The notes: generated by a model from the letters alone, not told the origin. 64,000 bases of DNA from Enterobacter sp. JBIWA008 (GCF_019968765.1 NZ_CP074149.1:1736001-1800000), one strand, 5' to 3'. Counted from the stretch's first letter, positions 17,696-27,939 are shown. Made by a program: numbers and translations.

Positions 17696-18220
17696 ATGGG
17701 ATTTTTTAAAACCTTCGATAAAGTTGATCATGCCATAAATCGGGGTTATGCCCGCTGTGGAAAATGGATCTGGAGAGGTTTGTTGGTCATGGTGCTGGCA
17801 TATGGAGGCTGGTTAATCTGGGCTGCAGTCTGGGGACCGCCGACGGGGCCAGTAACATTGATCATTCACAGTGAAATTGACAGGCCTATTCTGGGGTTTA
17901 GCGTTAACGGTGTGGCAGGGGCAAATTCTTCTGCACATGATAAAAATAATCCATATGCTTCGGGGCCTGGTGGATCAACTTGTTGTGGCAGTATCAGTGG
18001 TAATTCAGCGGAAGTCATCTGGACACTAAGCACCACGAGAGCACAGTACGATGCGGGTCTTCGTAAAGAAACTCGTCGTGTTGTTATGCCATTACCAAAA
18101 AGAAAATGGGAAGAAAATTATCTCCATGTTTATTTTTTTCCGGGAGATAAAGTTCGACTGTGGTGGGGAACAGGCTTCGTAAGTCCTAAGGCTGAAGTGA
18201 TTTTAGAGCATACTGACTGA
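17696..18220 (+). CDS. DUF3304 membrane-anchored protein, candidate immunity or accessory protein
   Basis: A 174-residue protein with one membrane segment (about residues 27-49, G-L-L-V-M-V-L-A-Y-G-G-W-L-I-W) and a downstream domain of the DUF3304 type. Its landmarks are H-S-E-I-D-R-P-I-L-G-F-S-V-N-G, the G-G-S-T-C-C-G motif, and V-Y/F-F-F-P-G-D-K-V-R-L-W-W-G. DUF3304 genes are often seen beside DUF2235/Tle1 effectors. The topology (domain outside the inner membrane) would suit a protector against a lipase acting in the periplasm. Immunity is inference; no partner test exists in the sequence. Confidence 0.65.
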   Translation: MGFFKTFDKVDHAINRGYARCGKWIWRGLLVMVLAYGGWLIWAAVWGPPTGPVTLIIHSEIDRPILGFSVNGVAGANSSAHDKNNPYASGPGGSTCCGSISGNSAEVIWTLSTTRAQYDAGLRKETRRVVMPLPKRKWEENYLHVYFFPGDKVRLWWGTGFVSPKAEVILEHTD

Positions 18221-18234
18221 CAGGAATGTTAAGC

Positions 18235-20022
18235 ATGGATATTGAAAGTATAATTGCGGCTGCGAATCGTGCACAGTTGGCTGAGGATGCAAAAGTAGGT
18301 AATTGTGCTCGAACTTGGCATACGGGATTCTTTTTTGATGGTATTCACCGTAATATTGAACAGGATGCGTCAGAGAATCGCCTCAGTAACATTGCCCGTT
18401 TATTTCGGGCCTTTCCCAGTGCGCAGCAAGACACTCCCCATGAAAACCACTCTAAATTCTATATTTCCGGGTTAGGTACCCCATTCCAGGAAAATCTAAC
18501 TTCAAAACTTCATACCATCATGGATGGTGCCCGGAGTTCTGTTCTGGATGACCTTAAAGAACAGTCAAAAGAAATGGCAAAAGATGCTGGTATGGAATTA
18601 CTGAAAGGTAGTAACTGGTGGGAGGTTTTAAAGGACTCAGGAAGTAAACTGGTAAGTCCTTCGGAGTGGAGAACGCTAGCGGGCGAGGTAGCTAAAAACG
18701 CAGCAAAGAAATCGGGTATAGAAGCAACACCTTGGTTGCGTGATAATCCCACTATTGCCGATATGTTGGTAACAGGTGTTGATACCAGAATCACTTCGAC
18801 GAAAACTACATTTGAAGAGGCTTTTAAAGAAATCAAAACTAAGAGTCAGGTTCCTGTCAAACGGATCTCCATTTCTTTTTTTGGCTATGATATTGGTGCA
18901 ACACTCTCTCGTAAATTCATTGATACGTTAATAGAGGATGTTTTTCAGAAACAGGGTGATAAATATACTTATCAAGGTATCCCTGTAGAGATCCTTTTTA
19001 CTGGCTTATTTGATTGCGCCCGGCATACACCCGCCAGTAGTAATAATGGCGTGGATTGGTTTGTTGGTACATTGGGTGGACCAGTAAGTGGCGTTAGTAT
19101 CTTGCTGGGCGATAAATCTGTTGATCAAGACTCGGCCCTGCCAGAAACGGTTAAAAATGCTTTGCACCTGGTCGCTGCTCATGAAAACCGACCATGGCGC
19201 AGTCTTTATTGCCTGGGCGGGAGTAATGAAAAGCATCAGGAAGAGCTGTTGCCAGGATGTGCGGAGGATGTAGGCGGTGGGCTGAAACCTAACGAACAAA
19301 AACCCAGCGCTGAACTTTGTCGTGTGGCCCTTCACCGGATGTACCGGGCAGCGACTATGGCAGGGGTTCCTTTTCCAGATCTACAAACGCTTGATCAAAC
19401 TGATACTGATGTTGCCAGCTATTTCATTATGCAGGACAGTGTCAACCGTAAGTCAGTTGCACAGTGGACAAAGATTTACCAACAGGCTGTGCCCTTTAAA
19501 GAGGTCACTGTTGGCGCACAAAACCGCCATCTGGACAGTTATTTTGAATGGATGGGGCGGCAATATTATCAATATCGCCGGGAGTGTATTAAGTATGAGA
19601 ATAAACGTGGTGATGCTTTATCATCCGCGACCGCGTCTGTAGGGCTATTAGGGATATCGTCACAGTCCAAAGAAACTGCCGGTCAGTATCAGAATGAGAT
19701 CGACTTACTACGTAAAAACTGGGGCTGGCTGGAAGATGTCCATAGTGCAGCATTAAAAATGAGAAACAGTATGGAAAATAATCCCGATGATAAACGGCTC
19801 CGGATAGTGCCGAATATCTATGAGCCTGCATTGAGGAGAGCGAGAAGATTTATCGGTTACGCGCAGGCTGCGTTTCTGGATCAGCCTCCACCTCTACCTG
19901 AAGATGTTGCCCCGTCAGAAATGTATGCCTGGTTTGTTCATGATCGACAAGCTGTACAGAATGATGGTGGAATTTCTGAAGATTTCCTGGTTATTCGTTC
20001 AATGGAAAAACCAGAAACCTAA
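18235..20022 (+). CDS. Tle1-like DUF2235 T6SS effector with altered catalytic motifs
   Basis: About 595 residues (an alternative start at 18226 adds three). Family landmarks of DUF2235/Tle1 phospholipase effectors are present: G-F-F-F-D-G-I-H-R-N near the N-terminus, G-L-F-D-C (family G-V-F-D), H-L-V-A-A-H-E-N-R, and D-V-G-G-G-L-x-P. However, where the nucleophile elbow normally reads G-F-S-R-G, this protein has G-Y-D-I-G (numbering from 18226: residues 220-224). Where the family has P-G-x-H-S-D-V-G-G-G it reads P-G-C-A-E-D-V-G-G-G (343-352). Both the Ser and the His of the triad thus appear replaced, while the frame is intact. It could be a catalytically dead effector, a structural carrier, or an enzyme with different chemistry. 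A DUF4123 adaptor and DUF3304 gene precede it. Confidence 0.7.
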   Translation: MDIESIIAAANRAQLAEDAKVGNCARTWHTGFFFDGIHRNIEQDASENRLSNIARLFRAFPSAQQDTPHENHSKFYISGLGTPFQENLTSKLHTIMDGARSSVLDDLKEQSKEMAKDAGMELLKGSNWWEVLKDSGSKLVSPSEWRTLAGEVAKNAAKKSGIEATPWLRDNPTIADMLVTGVDTRITSTKTTFEEAFKEIKTKSQVPVKRISISFFGYDIGATLSRKFIDTLIEDVFQKQGDKYTYQGIPVEILFTGLFDCARHTPASSNNGVDWFVGTLGGPVSGVSILLGDKSVDQDSALPETVKNALHLVAAHENRPWRSLYCLGGSNEKHQEELLPGCAEDVGGGLKPNEQKPSAELCRVALHRMYRAATMAGVPFPDLQTLDQTDTDVASYFIMQDSVNRKSVAQWTKIYQQAVPFKEVTVGAQNRHLDSYFEWMGRQYYQYRRECIKYENKRGDALSSATASVGLLGISSQSKETAGQYQNEIDLLRKNWGWLEDVHSAALKMRNSMENNPDDKRLRIVPNIYEPALRRARRFIGYAQAAFLDQPPPLPEDVAPSEMYAWFVHDRQAVQNDGGISEDFLVIRSMEKPET

Positions 20023-20033
20023 TCGTCGATAAC

Positions 20034-20584
20034 ATGTCTCACATCAGCTCCAGCCTGGTGCTGACGCACGGTGATTTCTGGGAAGATGATATGGATTAAT
20101 CAGAAACGGTGAGCTATGAAGGCGTTGATACCAAAGCTGGAGCACAGGCGAAGACGGATGAAAAAAACTGTGAGAACTGCCCGCCGGAGGGGAAGGTGAT
20201 GCCGATGGTGAGACGCTGTTCGCGCTGGAGCATGGTAACAATCAGCTACCAGACGCGAATCTGCGGTAGTTCTATAATCCGGAAACAAAGCAGATACAGG
20301 AATTTAAGTATTGTGGCGTATCGTTTGACGGCTGGAAAGACAAGTTGTGTCAATTCTGGGAAGCTAAAGCGAGATATGATCAGTTTTTTGATGCTTTTGG
20401 TGATCCTAAAGGCTGGTGGAAGGGCTACAAAAGTGGCTTGAGTCAAGCTGGGAGACATCAGGCTGTTGCGACAGTTAATCAACCTTTAAAAGTTGTGTGG
20501 ATATTTATGCAACCAGTGAGTTATCGGTATTTTTCAAAAATGTTTAAAGACTTTAAGGATATAATCACAAGGTGGGTGCCATGA
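20034..20584 (+). pseudogene. Broken Tox-REase-5 nuclease toxin
   Basis: A short T6SS-type toxin gene with three lesions: an in-frame TAA at 20097, a frameshift near 20190-20200, and a TAG at 20267. The rebuilt C-terminus reads F-K-Y-C-G-V-S-F-D-G-W-K, F-W-E-A-K-A-R-Y-D-Q-F-F, W-W-K-G-Y-K-S-G and I-F-M-Q-P-V-S-Y-R-Y-F. This follows the restriction-endonuclease-fold toxin 5 pattern (EAK catalytic motif, MQPxSYRYF end). The Imm52 start overlaps its TGA (ATGA), as expected for a toxin-immunity pair. The catalytic E-A-K is still encoded, but translation from the N-terminus cannot reach it. Confidence 0.75.
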
Positions 20585-21297
20585 TAAGAATATCAGCCAA
20601 TGCTTACTATGAAGATACTCAGACTCCTAGCGTTGAGTTATGTCTTGATGAGCTTTTTTATATTTCCGAGTTGATTGATGGGTTGTTAGGAAAAAAGAAG
20701 AAGTGGTATGAGAAAGGATATTCAAGGAAGCAAGCACTTGATCATATAGTGTTTAATCAAAAAAAAGCGGAGCAGCATGTCATTGAAAGATGGCGCAGTC
20801 AAGTAAAAAGAAATCATCCGCTGATTGTAGAAGGTGTCTGGGATGGAGAAGTTGACAGCAAAATATGCTCAATTAACTATATAAAAAAACATATTGAAAA
20901 CATCAAAAAAACAAATTTGGATGTTAGCATTACCTGCAATGAAACAGACATAAGTATAGACAGAGTTGTTTCTTTATTAACATCTCTAGTTTGTGATAAG
21001 GGGCGAATATATGCGCCCATAAATACGAATGGCTATTGGAATAATGAACGCAATGTTTTTCCTGATCGAATTTGCGTGGGGTGGATGATTTACATACCTG
21101 AAATAATATTACCAGAATTAATCCCAGAAGCCGCAAAAATAGTACCGATTTTCGATAGTGAGAAGCAAAAGGGAACTATTGTTGTTTCAACCGAAGAAAT
21201 ATTCGATGGAAACAACAAAGATCACATTGGCAAATCTAATGACATCGAAATAAGGCTTCTGGATCTTGGGCTGCTACCTCTGATGACGGAGCTTTAA
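20581..21297 (+). CDS. Imm52-family immunity protein
   Basis: A 238-residue cytoplasmic protein with the Imm52 pattern in its C-terminal half: C-V-G-W-M-I-Y-I-P, P-E-A-A-K-I-V-P, K-G-T-I-V-V-S, and N-D-I-E-I-R-L-L-D-L-G-L-L-P. Imm52 genes typically sit beside Tox-REase-5 toxins, as here (4-base overlap with the broken toxin). It should bind and block the nuclease. It is fully open and AT-rich compared with its neighbours, which suggests separate acquisition. With the resident toxin dead it would still protect against kin or rivals that deliver the matching toxin. Confidence 0.8.
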   Translation: MIRISANAYYEDTQTPSVELCLDELFYISELIDGLLGKKKKWYEKGYSRKQALDHIVFNQKKAEQHVIERWRSQVKRNHPLIVEGVWDGEVDSKICSINYIKKHIENIKKTNLDVSITCNETDISIDRVVSLLTSLVCDKGRIYAPINTNGYWNNERNVFPDRICVGWMIYIPEIILPELIPEAAKIVPIFDSEKQKGTIVVSTEEIFDGNNKDHIGKSNDIEIRLLDLGLLPLMTEL

Positions 21298-21885
21298 TCC
21301 TACCCACCACGTGAAATTATCACTCAGTGGCAGGAGGCGGATCTGCAATTCATCCAGCGTATTCTGTCTGAGGTGGGGATTTACTGGCGCACGGAGATGG
21401 ACGACGTGCGCGATCTTGATACGTACATTTATGCCGACAGCCAGCTTCACTACCGGTTTGAGGGACGTGCGGACCTGGCACAACATCGCCACAGGGACCG
21501 TCACCATACGGGATTGCAACTACCGGACCTCCACCACGAGCGGGAGCTCAACAGGTCGGCCCGCATTCACCTGTTCAGCAACGCTTCACATCTCACGCCC
21601 GGGCAGGTGCTGGAGCCGCAGGGCGACGTTATTACGGCCCTGAAAGAGGGTGTTGTCCTCACGCTGGTGACCTACCGGGGTGCCCGTGATTCCCGCCTGC
21701 ACGTGTCGGTCTGGGGCCTGCCATATACTGAACGTTACTGTTTCCGCCCGGCGGATATCCCGTGTCAGGAAATTCACGGCACGCTTCGGGGGGCCTGTCG
21801 AAAGCCGGGTTACGGCTATCTGTGGCTGCGGACGGCGAAATCTTATGCCGGACAGTGGGCCGCCATTGTTAACGGTAGCACATAA
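21298..21885 (+). pseudogene. Decayed second vgrG copy
   Basis: Degenerate duplicate of the vgrG at 12042. It begins in the E-I-I-T-Q-W segment, has frame changes and an internal deletion around 21480-21530, then returns to near-identical sequence (R-E-L-N-R-S-A-R-I-H-L-F-S-N-A-S-H through G-V-V-L-T-L-V-T). It ends in the G-Y-G-Y-L-W-L-R region. No start codon or full fold remains. Confidence 0.9.
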
Positions 21886-22246
21886 TGTATCCAAACCCGG
21901 AAAAGGCGGCAGATGCCATAAATACGGCAAAAAACACCGAGCCTGCTGGTCGCTGCTTAAGCTTGAGATGACGGAGTGTATTCGTCATCCCGGAATGAGG
22001 GGCATGTCATGTACGGCCACGGGCAGGAAGGATCGGATTTTGGCTTTTGGAAGGATCATCTGTATCTGTTGCCGAAGTTGATGACTCGATGAGGGATAGT
22101 ATAATTTTCATCTGTTTGGCAGCCCATCTACATCAAAACATAAGAAGCAAGGGAATACCAAACATAGGAAGGATTCAAAAAATCCTCCGGCAATGGCGCC
22201 GGAGGATGTGTGTATTAGAGACTGCCCGCATGGCGGGGGGAAACGC
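21886..22246. other. Island right edge, no intact gene
   Basis: Between the vgrG relic and yccJ. A short open stretch (M-Y-P-N-P-E-K-A-A-D-A-I-N-T-A-K-N) starts at about 21884 and stops after 28 codons. It could be the start of a lost gene but has no recognisable family. The E. coli-like backbone resumes at yccJ. Confidence 0.5.
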
Positions 22247-22474
22247 CTAGACGTTTTTACGTTCGATGGTTTGCTCGCCCCAGAAGAGCGAGTCTTTATC
22301 CGTTTTTTCGAAGGCGCGCACCAGCACCTCATCGTTACCTTCCTCCCAAATCTGCTCGGCCAGCTTTTCATCGTATTTCGCGACTTCAAAGATAGCTTCG
22401 GCAATCTCCGGAGAGGTGTTGCGTAAACTTGCCCATTCGCCCACGTGGTGAGCTTTGGATTCTTGAGTTGGCAT
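22247..22474 (-). CDS. yccJ: YccJ family protein
   Basis: A 75-residue acidic cytoplasmic protein matching YccJ in length and content ([17 protein letters not shown] near the N-terminus). Function is not known. It follows wrbA by 20 bases on the same strand, the wrbA-yccJ arrangement of E. coli, where the pair is stress and stationary-phase induced. Confidence 0.93.
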   Translation of the reverse strand: MPTQESKAHHVGEWASLRNTSPEIAEAIFEVAKYDEKLAEQIWEEGNDEVLVRAFEKTDKDSLFWGEQTIERKNV

Positions 22475-22494
22475 GCTTGTCCTCCTGTTGGGTG

Positions 22495-23481
<987 letters not shown>

Positions 23482-23655
23482 ATGGCAAACCATCGTGGTG
23501 GTTCTGGTAATTTCGCAGAAGACCGTGAAAGAGCATCAGAAGCAGGCCGTAAAGGTGGGCAGCACAGCGGGGGCAACTTCAAGAATGACCCGCAACGCGC
23601 ATCTGAAGCTGGCAAGAAAGGGGGCAAAAACAGCCACGGCAGCAGCAGTAAGTAA
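23482..23655 (+). CDS. ymdF: KGG-repeat stress-induced protein YmdF
   Basis: A 57-residue, very hydrophilic glycine/lysine-rich protein with two KGG-type repeats (A-S-E-A-G-R-K-G-G and A-S-E-A-G-K-K-G-G). This is the YmdF/YciG family linked to stationary phase and general stress; YciG affects motility in E. coli. Good ribosome-binding site (GGAGG). A strong terminator follows at 23676. Small size hides it from most length cut-offs. Confidence 0.93.
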   Translation: MANHRGGSGNFAEDRERASEAGRKGGQHSGGNFKNDPQRASEAGKKGGKNSHGSSSK

Positions 23656-23675
23656 CCCGCCGGGTTGAACCCCTG

Positions 23676-23702
23676 CCGCCGGGATCTCCCGGCGGTTTTT
23701 TT
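23676..23702 (+). terminator. Rho-independent terminator after ymdF
   Basis: Perfect 9-bp stem CCGCCGGGA / TCCCGGCGG with a 2-base spacer inside the loop and seven T after it. Confidence 0.92.
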
Positions 23703-23772
23703 ATTTCTGCAACATTGAACTGTAACCAAAGGCAACGCACACTAGTGAATTGATCTTAGCTGCGAGTGCCCC

Positions 23773-24696
23773 ATGTCTGTCTCACGCTTCAAATTCTCCG
23801 TTAAACCGCAGGAAGCCATCCTCATTCTCATCACCATGTTCTGGGGCGGGACGTTCCTGGCCGTTCAGTACGCGGTAACCCTCAGCGATCCGTTCTTTTT
23901 TGTTGGCCTGCGCTTCGCGACGGCGGCGCTTGCCGTGGGGCTGATTTCGCTTAAAACGCTGCGGGGGCTGACGCTGAAAGAGCTTAAGGCCGGCGTGGCG
24001 ATTGGGGTGGCGATAGCGATGGGCTACAGCCTGCAGACGTGGGGATTGCAGACCATCTCCAGCAGCAAATCCGCGTTTATCACCGCCATGTATGTGCCGC
24101 TGGTGCCGCTGCTGCAGTGGCTGTGCCTGGGGCGGCTGCCGGGGTTGATGTCCTGTATTGGCATCGTGCTGGCGTTTATCGGCCTGATCTTACTGGCCGG
24201 GCCGGAAAACAACCTGCTGGCGCTGGGGCCGGGCGAAATTATCACCCTGATTGGGGCGATTGCCATTGCGGCAGAAATTATTCTGATTAGCGCCTGGGCG
24301 GGCAAGGTCGACGTTAAGCGGGTGACGGTAGTGCAGCTCGCCACGGCGTCGCTGGTGGCGTTTGCGACGATGGTTCCGGCAGGGGAGTCCGTGCCGCCGA
24401 TGTCCACCGGCCTGGTGGTGGTGGCGCTGGGGCTGGGTATCTTCAGCGCCATTATCCAGGTCACCATGAACTGGGCGCAGCGCAGCGTATCGCCAACCCG
24501 CGCCACGGTGATTTATACCGGAGAACCGGTCTGGGCGGGGATTTTTGGACGCATTGCAGGTGAACGTCTGCCGCTGCTGGCCCTGGTGGGCGCGGCATTT
24601 ATCGTCGCCGGGGTGCTGGTGAGCGAGCTGAAGCTCAAGCGGAAGAAAAACGCGCTGTCGGAAAATGACAGCGCGACGTTAAATCACGAATCCTGA
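23773..24696 (+). CDS. DMT-superfamily transporter with two EamA domains
   Basis: A 307-residue protein with about ten membrane segments in two EamA repeats (first around residues 18-140 with F-W-G-G-T-F; second around 155-295 with Y-T-G-E-P-V-W-A). Family members export amino acids or other metabolites; the substrate here is unknown. It has no counterpart at this place in E. coli, where ymdF is followed by rutG. It ends tail to tail with rutG with a 13-base overlap. Confidence 0.85.
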   Translation: MSVSRFKFSVKPQEAILILITMFWGGTFLAVQYAVTLSDPFFFVGLRFATAALAVGLISLKTLRGLTLKELKAGVAIGVAIAMGYSLQTWGLQTISSSKSAFITAMYVPLVPLLQWLCLGRLPGLMSCIGIVLAFIGLILLAGPENNLLALGPGEIITLIGAIAIAAEIILISAWAGKVDVKRVTVVQLATASLVAFATMVPAGESVPPMSTGLVVVALGLGIFSAIIQVTMNWAQRSVSPTRATVIYTGEPVWAGIFGRIAGERLPLLALVGAAFIVAGVLVSELKLKRKKNALSENDSATLNHES

Positions 24697-26006
24697 TGCA
24701 CCACGGCGCCCTGCGTTGCGGCAGCCATCCGGCGGCTCAGCAGGGCGTTAAGCAGGATCGCCCCGAAGGTCGCCGTGCCAATCCCGCCGATCGTAAATCC
24801 GCCCAGCGTCAGGGCAAAATCGCCCGCGCCCAGCACCAGCGTGACCGCCACCATAATCAGGTTGCCGTTCTGGCTAAGATCGACCCGATGCTGCACCCAT
24901 ATACGCGCGCCGGCCACGGCGATCAGCCCAAACACCACAATAGATGCCCCGCCGATGACCGGTGATGGAATCGTGTGGATCAGCGCGCCGAATTTCGGCG
25001 AGAAGCCGAGCAGCATCGCCATCACCGCCGCTGCGACGAAGACCAGCGTTGAGTAGACTTTGGTCACCGCCATCACGCCGATATTCTCGGCATAGGTGGT
25101 GACGCCGCTGCCGCCGACAGAGCCCGAAAGCATGGTTGCCAGCCCGTCACCGACGAACGCGCGGCCCATGTATGGATCCATGCTGCGCCCGGTCATCCCC
25201 GCGACCGCTTTCAGGTGACCTAAGTTTTCCGCCACCAGGATCACCGCCACCGGTGCGATAAGCATCATCGCCTGGGTGTTAAAGGTGGGCGAGGTTACCT
25301 TCGGCAGGCCGAACCAGGCGGCCTGATGAAGCAGCGTAAAATCAACCGGCTTGCCGAGGCCAAAAACGTTCGCCAGCAGGGCGTAGACCAGACAGGCGAC
25401 AATCAGCCCGACCAGAATCAGCAGACGCTGGATCATCCCCCGCGTGAACACCGCCACCAGGCCGATGCACAGCACGGTGATCACCGCCATCCAGCTTTCA
25501 AACGGCGAGGCGGAGACGCTCCTGACCGCAATCGGGGCGAGGTTCAGGCCTATCGCCATCACCACCGCGCCCGTCACGACGGGGGGCATCATTCGCTCGA
25601 TCCAGCGCGTGCCGATTTTCATCACCACCAGACCAATCAGGGTGTACACCAGACCGCAGGCGATGATGCCGCCGAGGGCCACGCTCAGGTTGGGGTTGAT
25701 TCCCTGGCCGTTAAACCCGGTGGTGGCGATGACCACGCCCACAAAGGCGGCGCTGGATCCCAGATAGCTGGGCACGCGCCCGCCGGTGACGAAAAAGAAC
25801 AACAGCGTGCCGATACCCGACATCAGAATAGAGAGGTTGGGATCGAGTCCCATCAGCATCGGCATCAGCACCGTCGCGCCAAACATGGCAACCGCGTGCT
25901 GGACGCCCATCACCATCGTCTGCCCGAGCGGGAGGCGTTCATCCGGCGCGACCACGCCTGCGTCTGTGGAGGTCGATTTCAACTGCCAGTGGGGAAATCC
26001 GAACAT
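24684..26006 (-). CDS. rutG: Pyrimidine (uracil) permease RutG
   Basis: A 440-residue NCS2 (nucleobase:cation symporter 2) membrane protein with 14 expected helices. Landmarks are Q-H-A-V-A-M-F-G-A-T-V near the N-terminus, V-A-E-N-L-G-H-L-K-A and the G-D-G-L-A-T-M-L-S-G-S signature. Last gene of the rut operon, 21 bases after rutF. It brings in uracil for degradation by the other Rut proteins. Confidence 0.95.
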   Translation of the reverse strand: MFGFPHWQLKSTSTDAGVVAPDERLPLGQTMVMGVQHAVAMFGATVLMPMLMGLDPNLSILMSGIGTLLFFFVTGGRVPSYLGSSAAFVGVVIATTGFNGQGINPNLSVALGGIIACGLVYTLIGLVVMKIGTRWIERMMPPVVTGAVVMAIGLNLAPIAVRSVSASPFESWMAVITVLCIGLVAVFTRGMIQRLLILVGLIVACLVYALLANVFGLGKPVDFTLLHQAAWFGLPKVTSPTFNTQAMMLIAPVAVILVAENLGHLKAVAGMTGRSMDPYMGRAFVGDGLATMLSGSVGGSGVTTYAENIGVMAVTKVYSTLVFVAAAVMAMLLGFSPKFGALIHTIPSPVIGGASIVVFGLIAVAGARIWVQHRVDLSQNGNLIMVAVTLVLGAGDFALTLGGFTIGGIGTATFGAILLNALLSRRMAAATQGAVVHQDS

Positions 26007-26027
26007 GGTCTGTCTCCTTAAGGCGGG

Positions 26028-26522
26028 TTAACAGGCGGGTCGCATAAGCGCGTGGTAGCCGCGGTCAAACCACACCAGCCCTTGCGGCGCGGGGTGGCGG
26101 ATAATCGAAACAATGTCGCAAAACAGAATGTCGTGGGTGCCGACGCTCACCACCTGACTGATGCGGCAGTCAAACGAGGCCAGCGCATCCTCCAGGCGCG
26201 GGCAGCCCGTGTCGCCCGTCTGCCAGCGTGCGGCGGCGAAGCGTTCCTTCATCGGCGTTTTCCCGCCAAACAGGTTAGATAAAGGCTCCTGTCCGGCGCT
26301 CAGGGTATTCACGCACAGCGTTCGGTTTTCGCTAAACGTTGGCCAGACGGACGCGCCGCGGTTCAGGCACACCAGCAGGGTGGGCGGTGAATCGGTGACG
26401 CTGCACACCGCGCTGGCGGTGAAGCCCGCCATCCCCGCCGGGCCGTCGGTGGTGATGATGTTGACCGCCGCGCCAACGCAGGCCATGGCGTCGCGAAAGG
26501 TTTGTTTATCCGGTGTCGTCAC
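26028..26522 (-). CDS. rutF: FMN reductase RutF
   Basis: A 164-residue flavin reductase-like protein ([20 protein letters not shown] and C-L-N-R-G-A-S). It supplies reduced FMN to the RutA oxygenase. Ten bases after rutE, co-transcribed in the rut operon. Confidence 0.95.
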   Translation of the reverse strand: MTTPDKQTFRDAMACVGAAVNIITTDGPAGMAGFTASAVCSVTDSPPTLLVCLNRGASVWPTFSENRTLCVNTLSAGQEPLSNLFGGKTPMKERFAAARWQTGDTGCPRLEDALASFDCRISQVVSVGTHDILFCDIVSIIRHPAPQGLVWFDRGYHALMRPAC

Positions 26523-26531
26523 GATCGCTCC

Positions 26532-27122
26532 TTACGCCAGCCCGCAGGCATCGTCGAAGTTCAGACGCGGCAGGCGCCCGTAAAGTTTGCCCGGGTCGCC
26601 GTAGCCAATGTTGATCAGCAGATTGCTTTTGAGCGTCGTGCCGGTGAAAAAGGCCTCGTCGACCTTTTGGCGGTCGAACCCCGACATCGGGCCGGTGTCG
26701 AGCCCCAGGGCGCGACAGGCAAAAATGAGGTATGCAGCCTGCATTGAGCTGTTGCGAAAGGCGGTCTCTTCCGCCAGCGCGGGGCTTGCGGTAAACCAGC
26801 TTCTGGCATCGCCGTGCGGGAACAGTTCAGGCAGGCGCTCGTAAAATTCACCGTCCCAGGCGACAATCGCCGTGACCGGAGCGGTAAGCGTTTTCTCCAG
26901 GTTGCCGCTGGAGAGCGCCGGGCGCAGCTTCTCTTTTCCCTCTGCGCTTCGCACAAACACAATCCGCGCCGGGGAGCAGTTGGCGGACGTGGGCCCCCAT
27001 TTCATCAGGTCGTAGATTTCGCGCAGCGTCTCGTCGCTGACGGCAATATCCTGCCAGCCGTTATGGGTGCGGGCGCCGGTGAACAGCGTTTCCAGCGCGG
27101 CGGGCGTAATGGCTTCGTTCAT
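26532..27122 (-). CDS. rutE: Malonic semialdehyde reductase RutE
   Basis: A 196-residue nitroreductase-fold flavoprotein ([16 protein letters not shown] for FMN binding). In the Rut pathway it reduces toxic malonic semialdehyde to 3-hydroxypropionate. Nine bases after rutD. Confidence 0.95.
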   Translation of the reverse strand: MNEAITPAALETLFTGARTHNGWQDIAVSDETLREIYDLMKWGPTSANCSPARIVFVRSAEGKEKLRPALSSGNLEKTLTAPVTAIVAWDGEFYERLPELFPHGDARSWFTASPALAEETAFRNSSMQAAYLIFACRALGLDTGPMSGFDRQKVDEAFFTGTTLKSNLLINIGYGDPGKLYGRLPRLNFDDACGLA

Positions 27123-27131
27123 TAAAGCTCC

Positions 27132-27932
27132 TTATAAAGCGGGTTCCGTGCTGTGCAGCAGGCTGGCAAGCCCGTTCAGCAGCAGAGTGTTAAAGGTATC
27201 CGGCTCGGTGACGTTGCAGGCATGCCCGCCCTGGCGCATCACCACGCTGTGGCTGTGCGGGATTGCCGCCTGCAGCTCGGACGAGCAGACCGCGGGCACC
27301 AGCATGTCGTCGGCGGAACAGATGATCTGTACCGGGCAGCGAATGCGCGCCGCATGGCGGCTGAAGTCGGCCTTTTTCAGGGCGCTGAGCCTGTGCAGCA
27401 GGTTGGCTTTCCCCTGAAAATGGGCCAGCGCCAGCGCTTCTTCGGCCTCCAGGCGGGGGGCGCGGGCGGCCATCCAGTCCGCCGGATAGAGAAACAGCGG
27501 CTGCGCCTCAACCCATGCCTGTGCGCCGCCGTAATGCAGCAGGCGCTCGCGGATCTGAAAGCAGCGGCGGGTGTGGGCGTTGAGGGTCAACCAGCCGTTG
27601 ACGCACACCAGCGCGGTGAGGGCGTCGGGCCTGTCGAGGGCCAGCTGCAGGCCGACCAGCGCCCCCAGCGCGTGACCCACGACGCTGTAGCGGGCAATCC
27701 CGGCATCAGCCAGCGCCTGGGCCAGTTCGTCCGCCATCTGCGCAAGGCTGTACCCTTCCGGCAGGGTGGCGGGGTTATTGCCCGTTCCCCGCTGGTCATA
27801 GCACACCACCTGATACTCCGGCTCCAGCGCGGCCAGCTGGGGCAGCCAGTAGCTGCCGCTGCCGCCGAGACCGGAAATAAAGACCACCACGGGTGCACCC
27901 TCGGACGGGGGCGGCGAGACGGAAAGTTTCAT
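27132..27932 (-). CDS. rutD: Aminoacrylate hydrolase-like RutD
   Basis: A 266-residue alpha/beta-hydrolase. The nucleophile elbow reads G-H-A-L-G, with Ala where many alpha/beta-hydrolases have Ser. It is assigned to aminoacrylate breakdown to malonic semialdehyde. The start at 27932 (M-K-L-S-V-S) fits the family and lies 7 bases after the rutC stop; the longer frame to 27974 would run into rutC. Confidence 0.93.
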   Translation of the reverse strand: MKLSVSPPPSEGAPVVVFISGLGGSGSYWLPQLAALEPEYQVVCYDQRGTGNNPATLPEGYSLAQMADELAQALADAGIARYSVVGHALGALVGLQLALDRPDALTALVCVNGWLTLNAHTRRCFQIRERLLHYGGAQAWVEAQPLFLYPADWMAARAPRLEAEEALALAHFQGKANLLHRLSALKKADFSRHAARIRCPVQIICSADDMLVPAVCSSELQAAIPHSHSVVMRQGGHACNVTEPDTFNTLLLNGLASLLHSTEPAL

Positions 27933-27939
27933 TCCTGCC

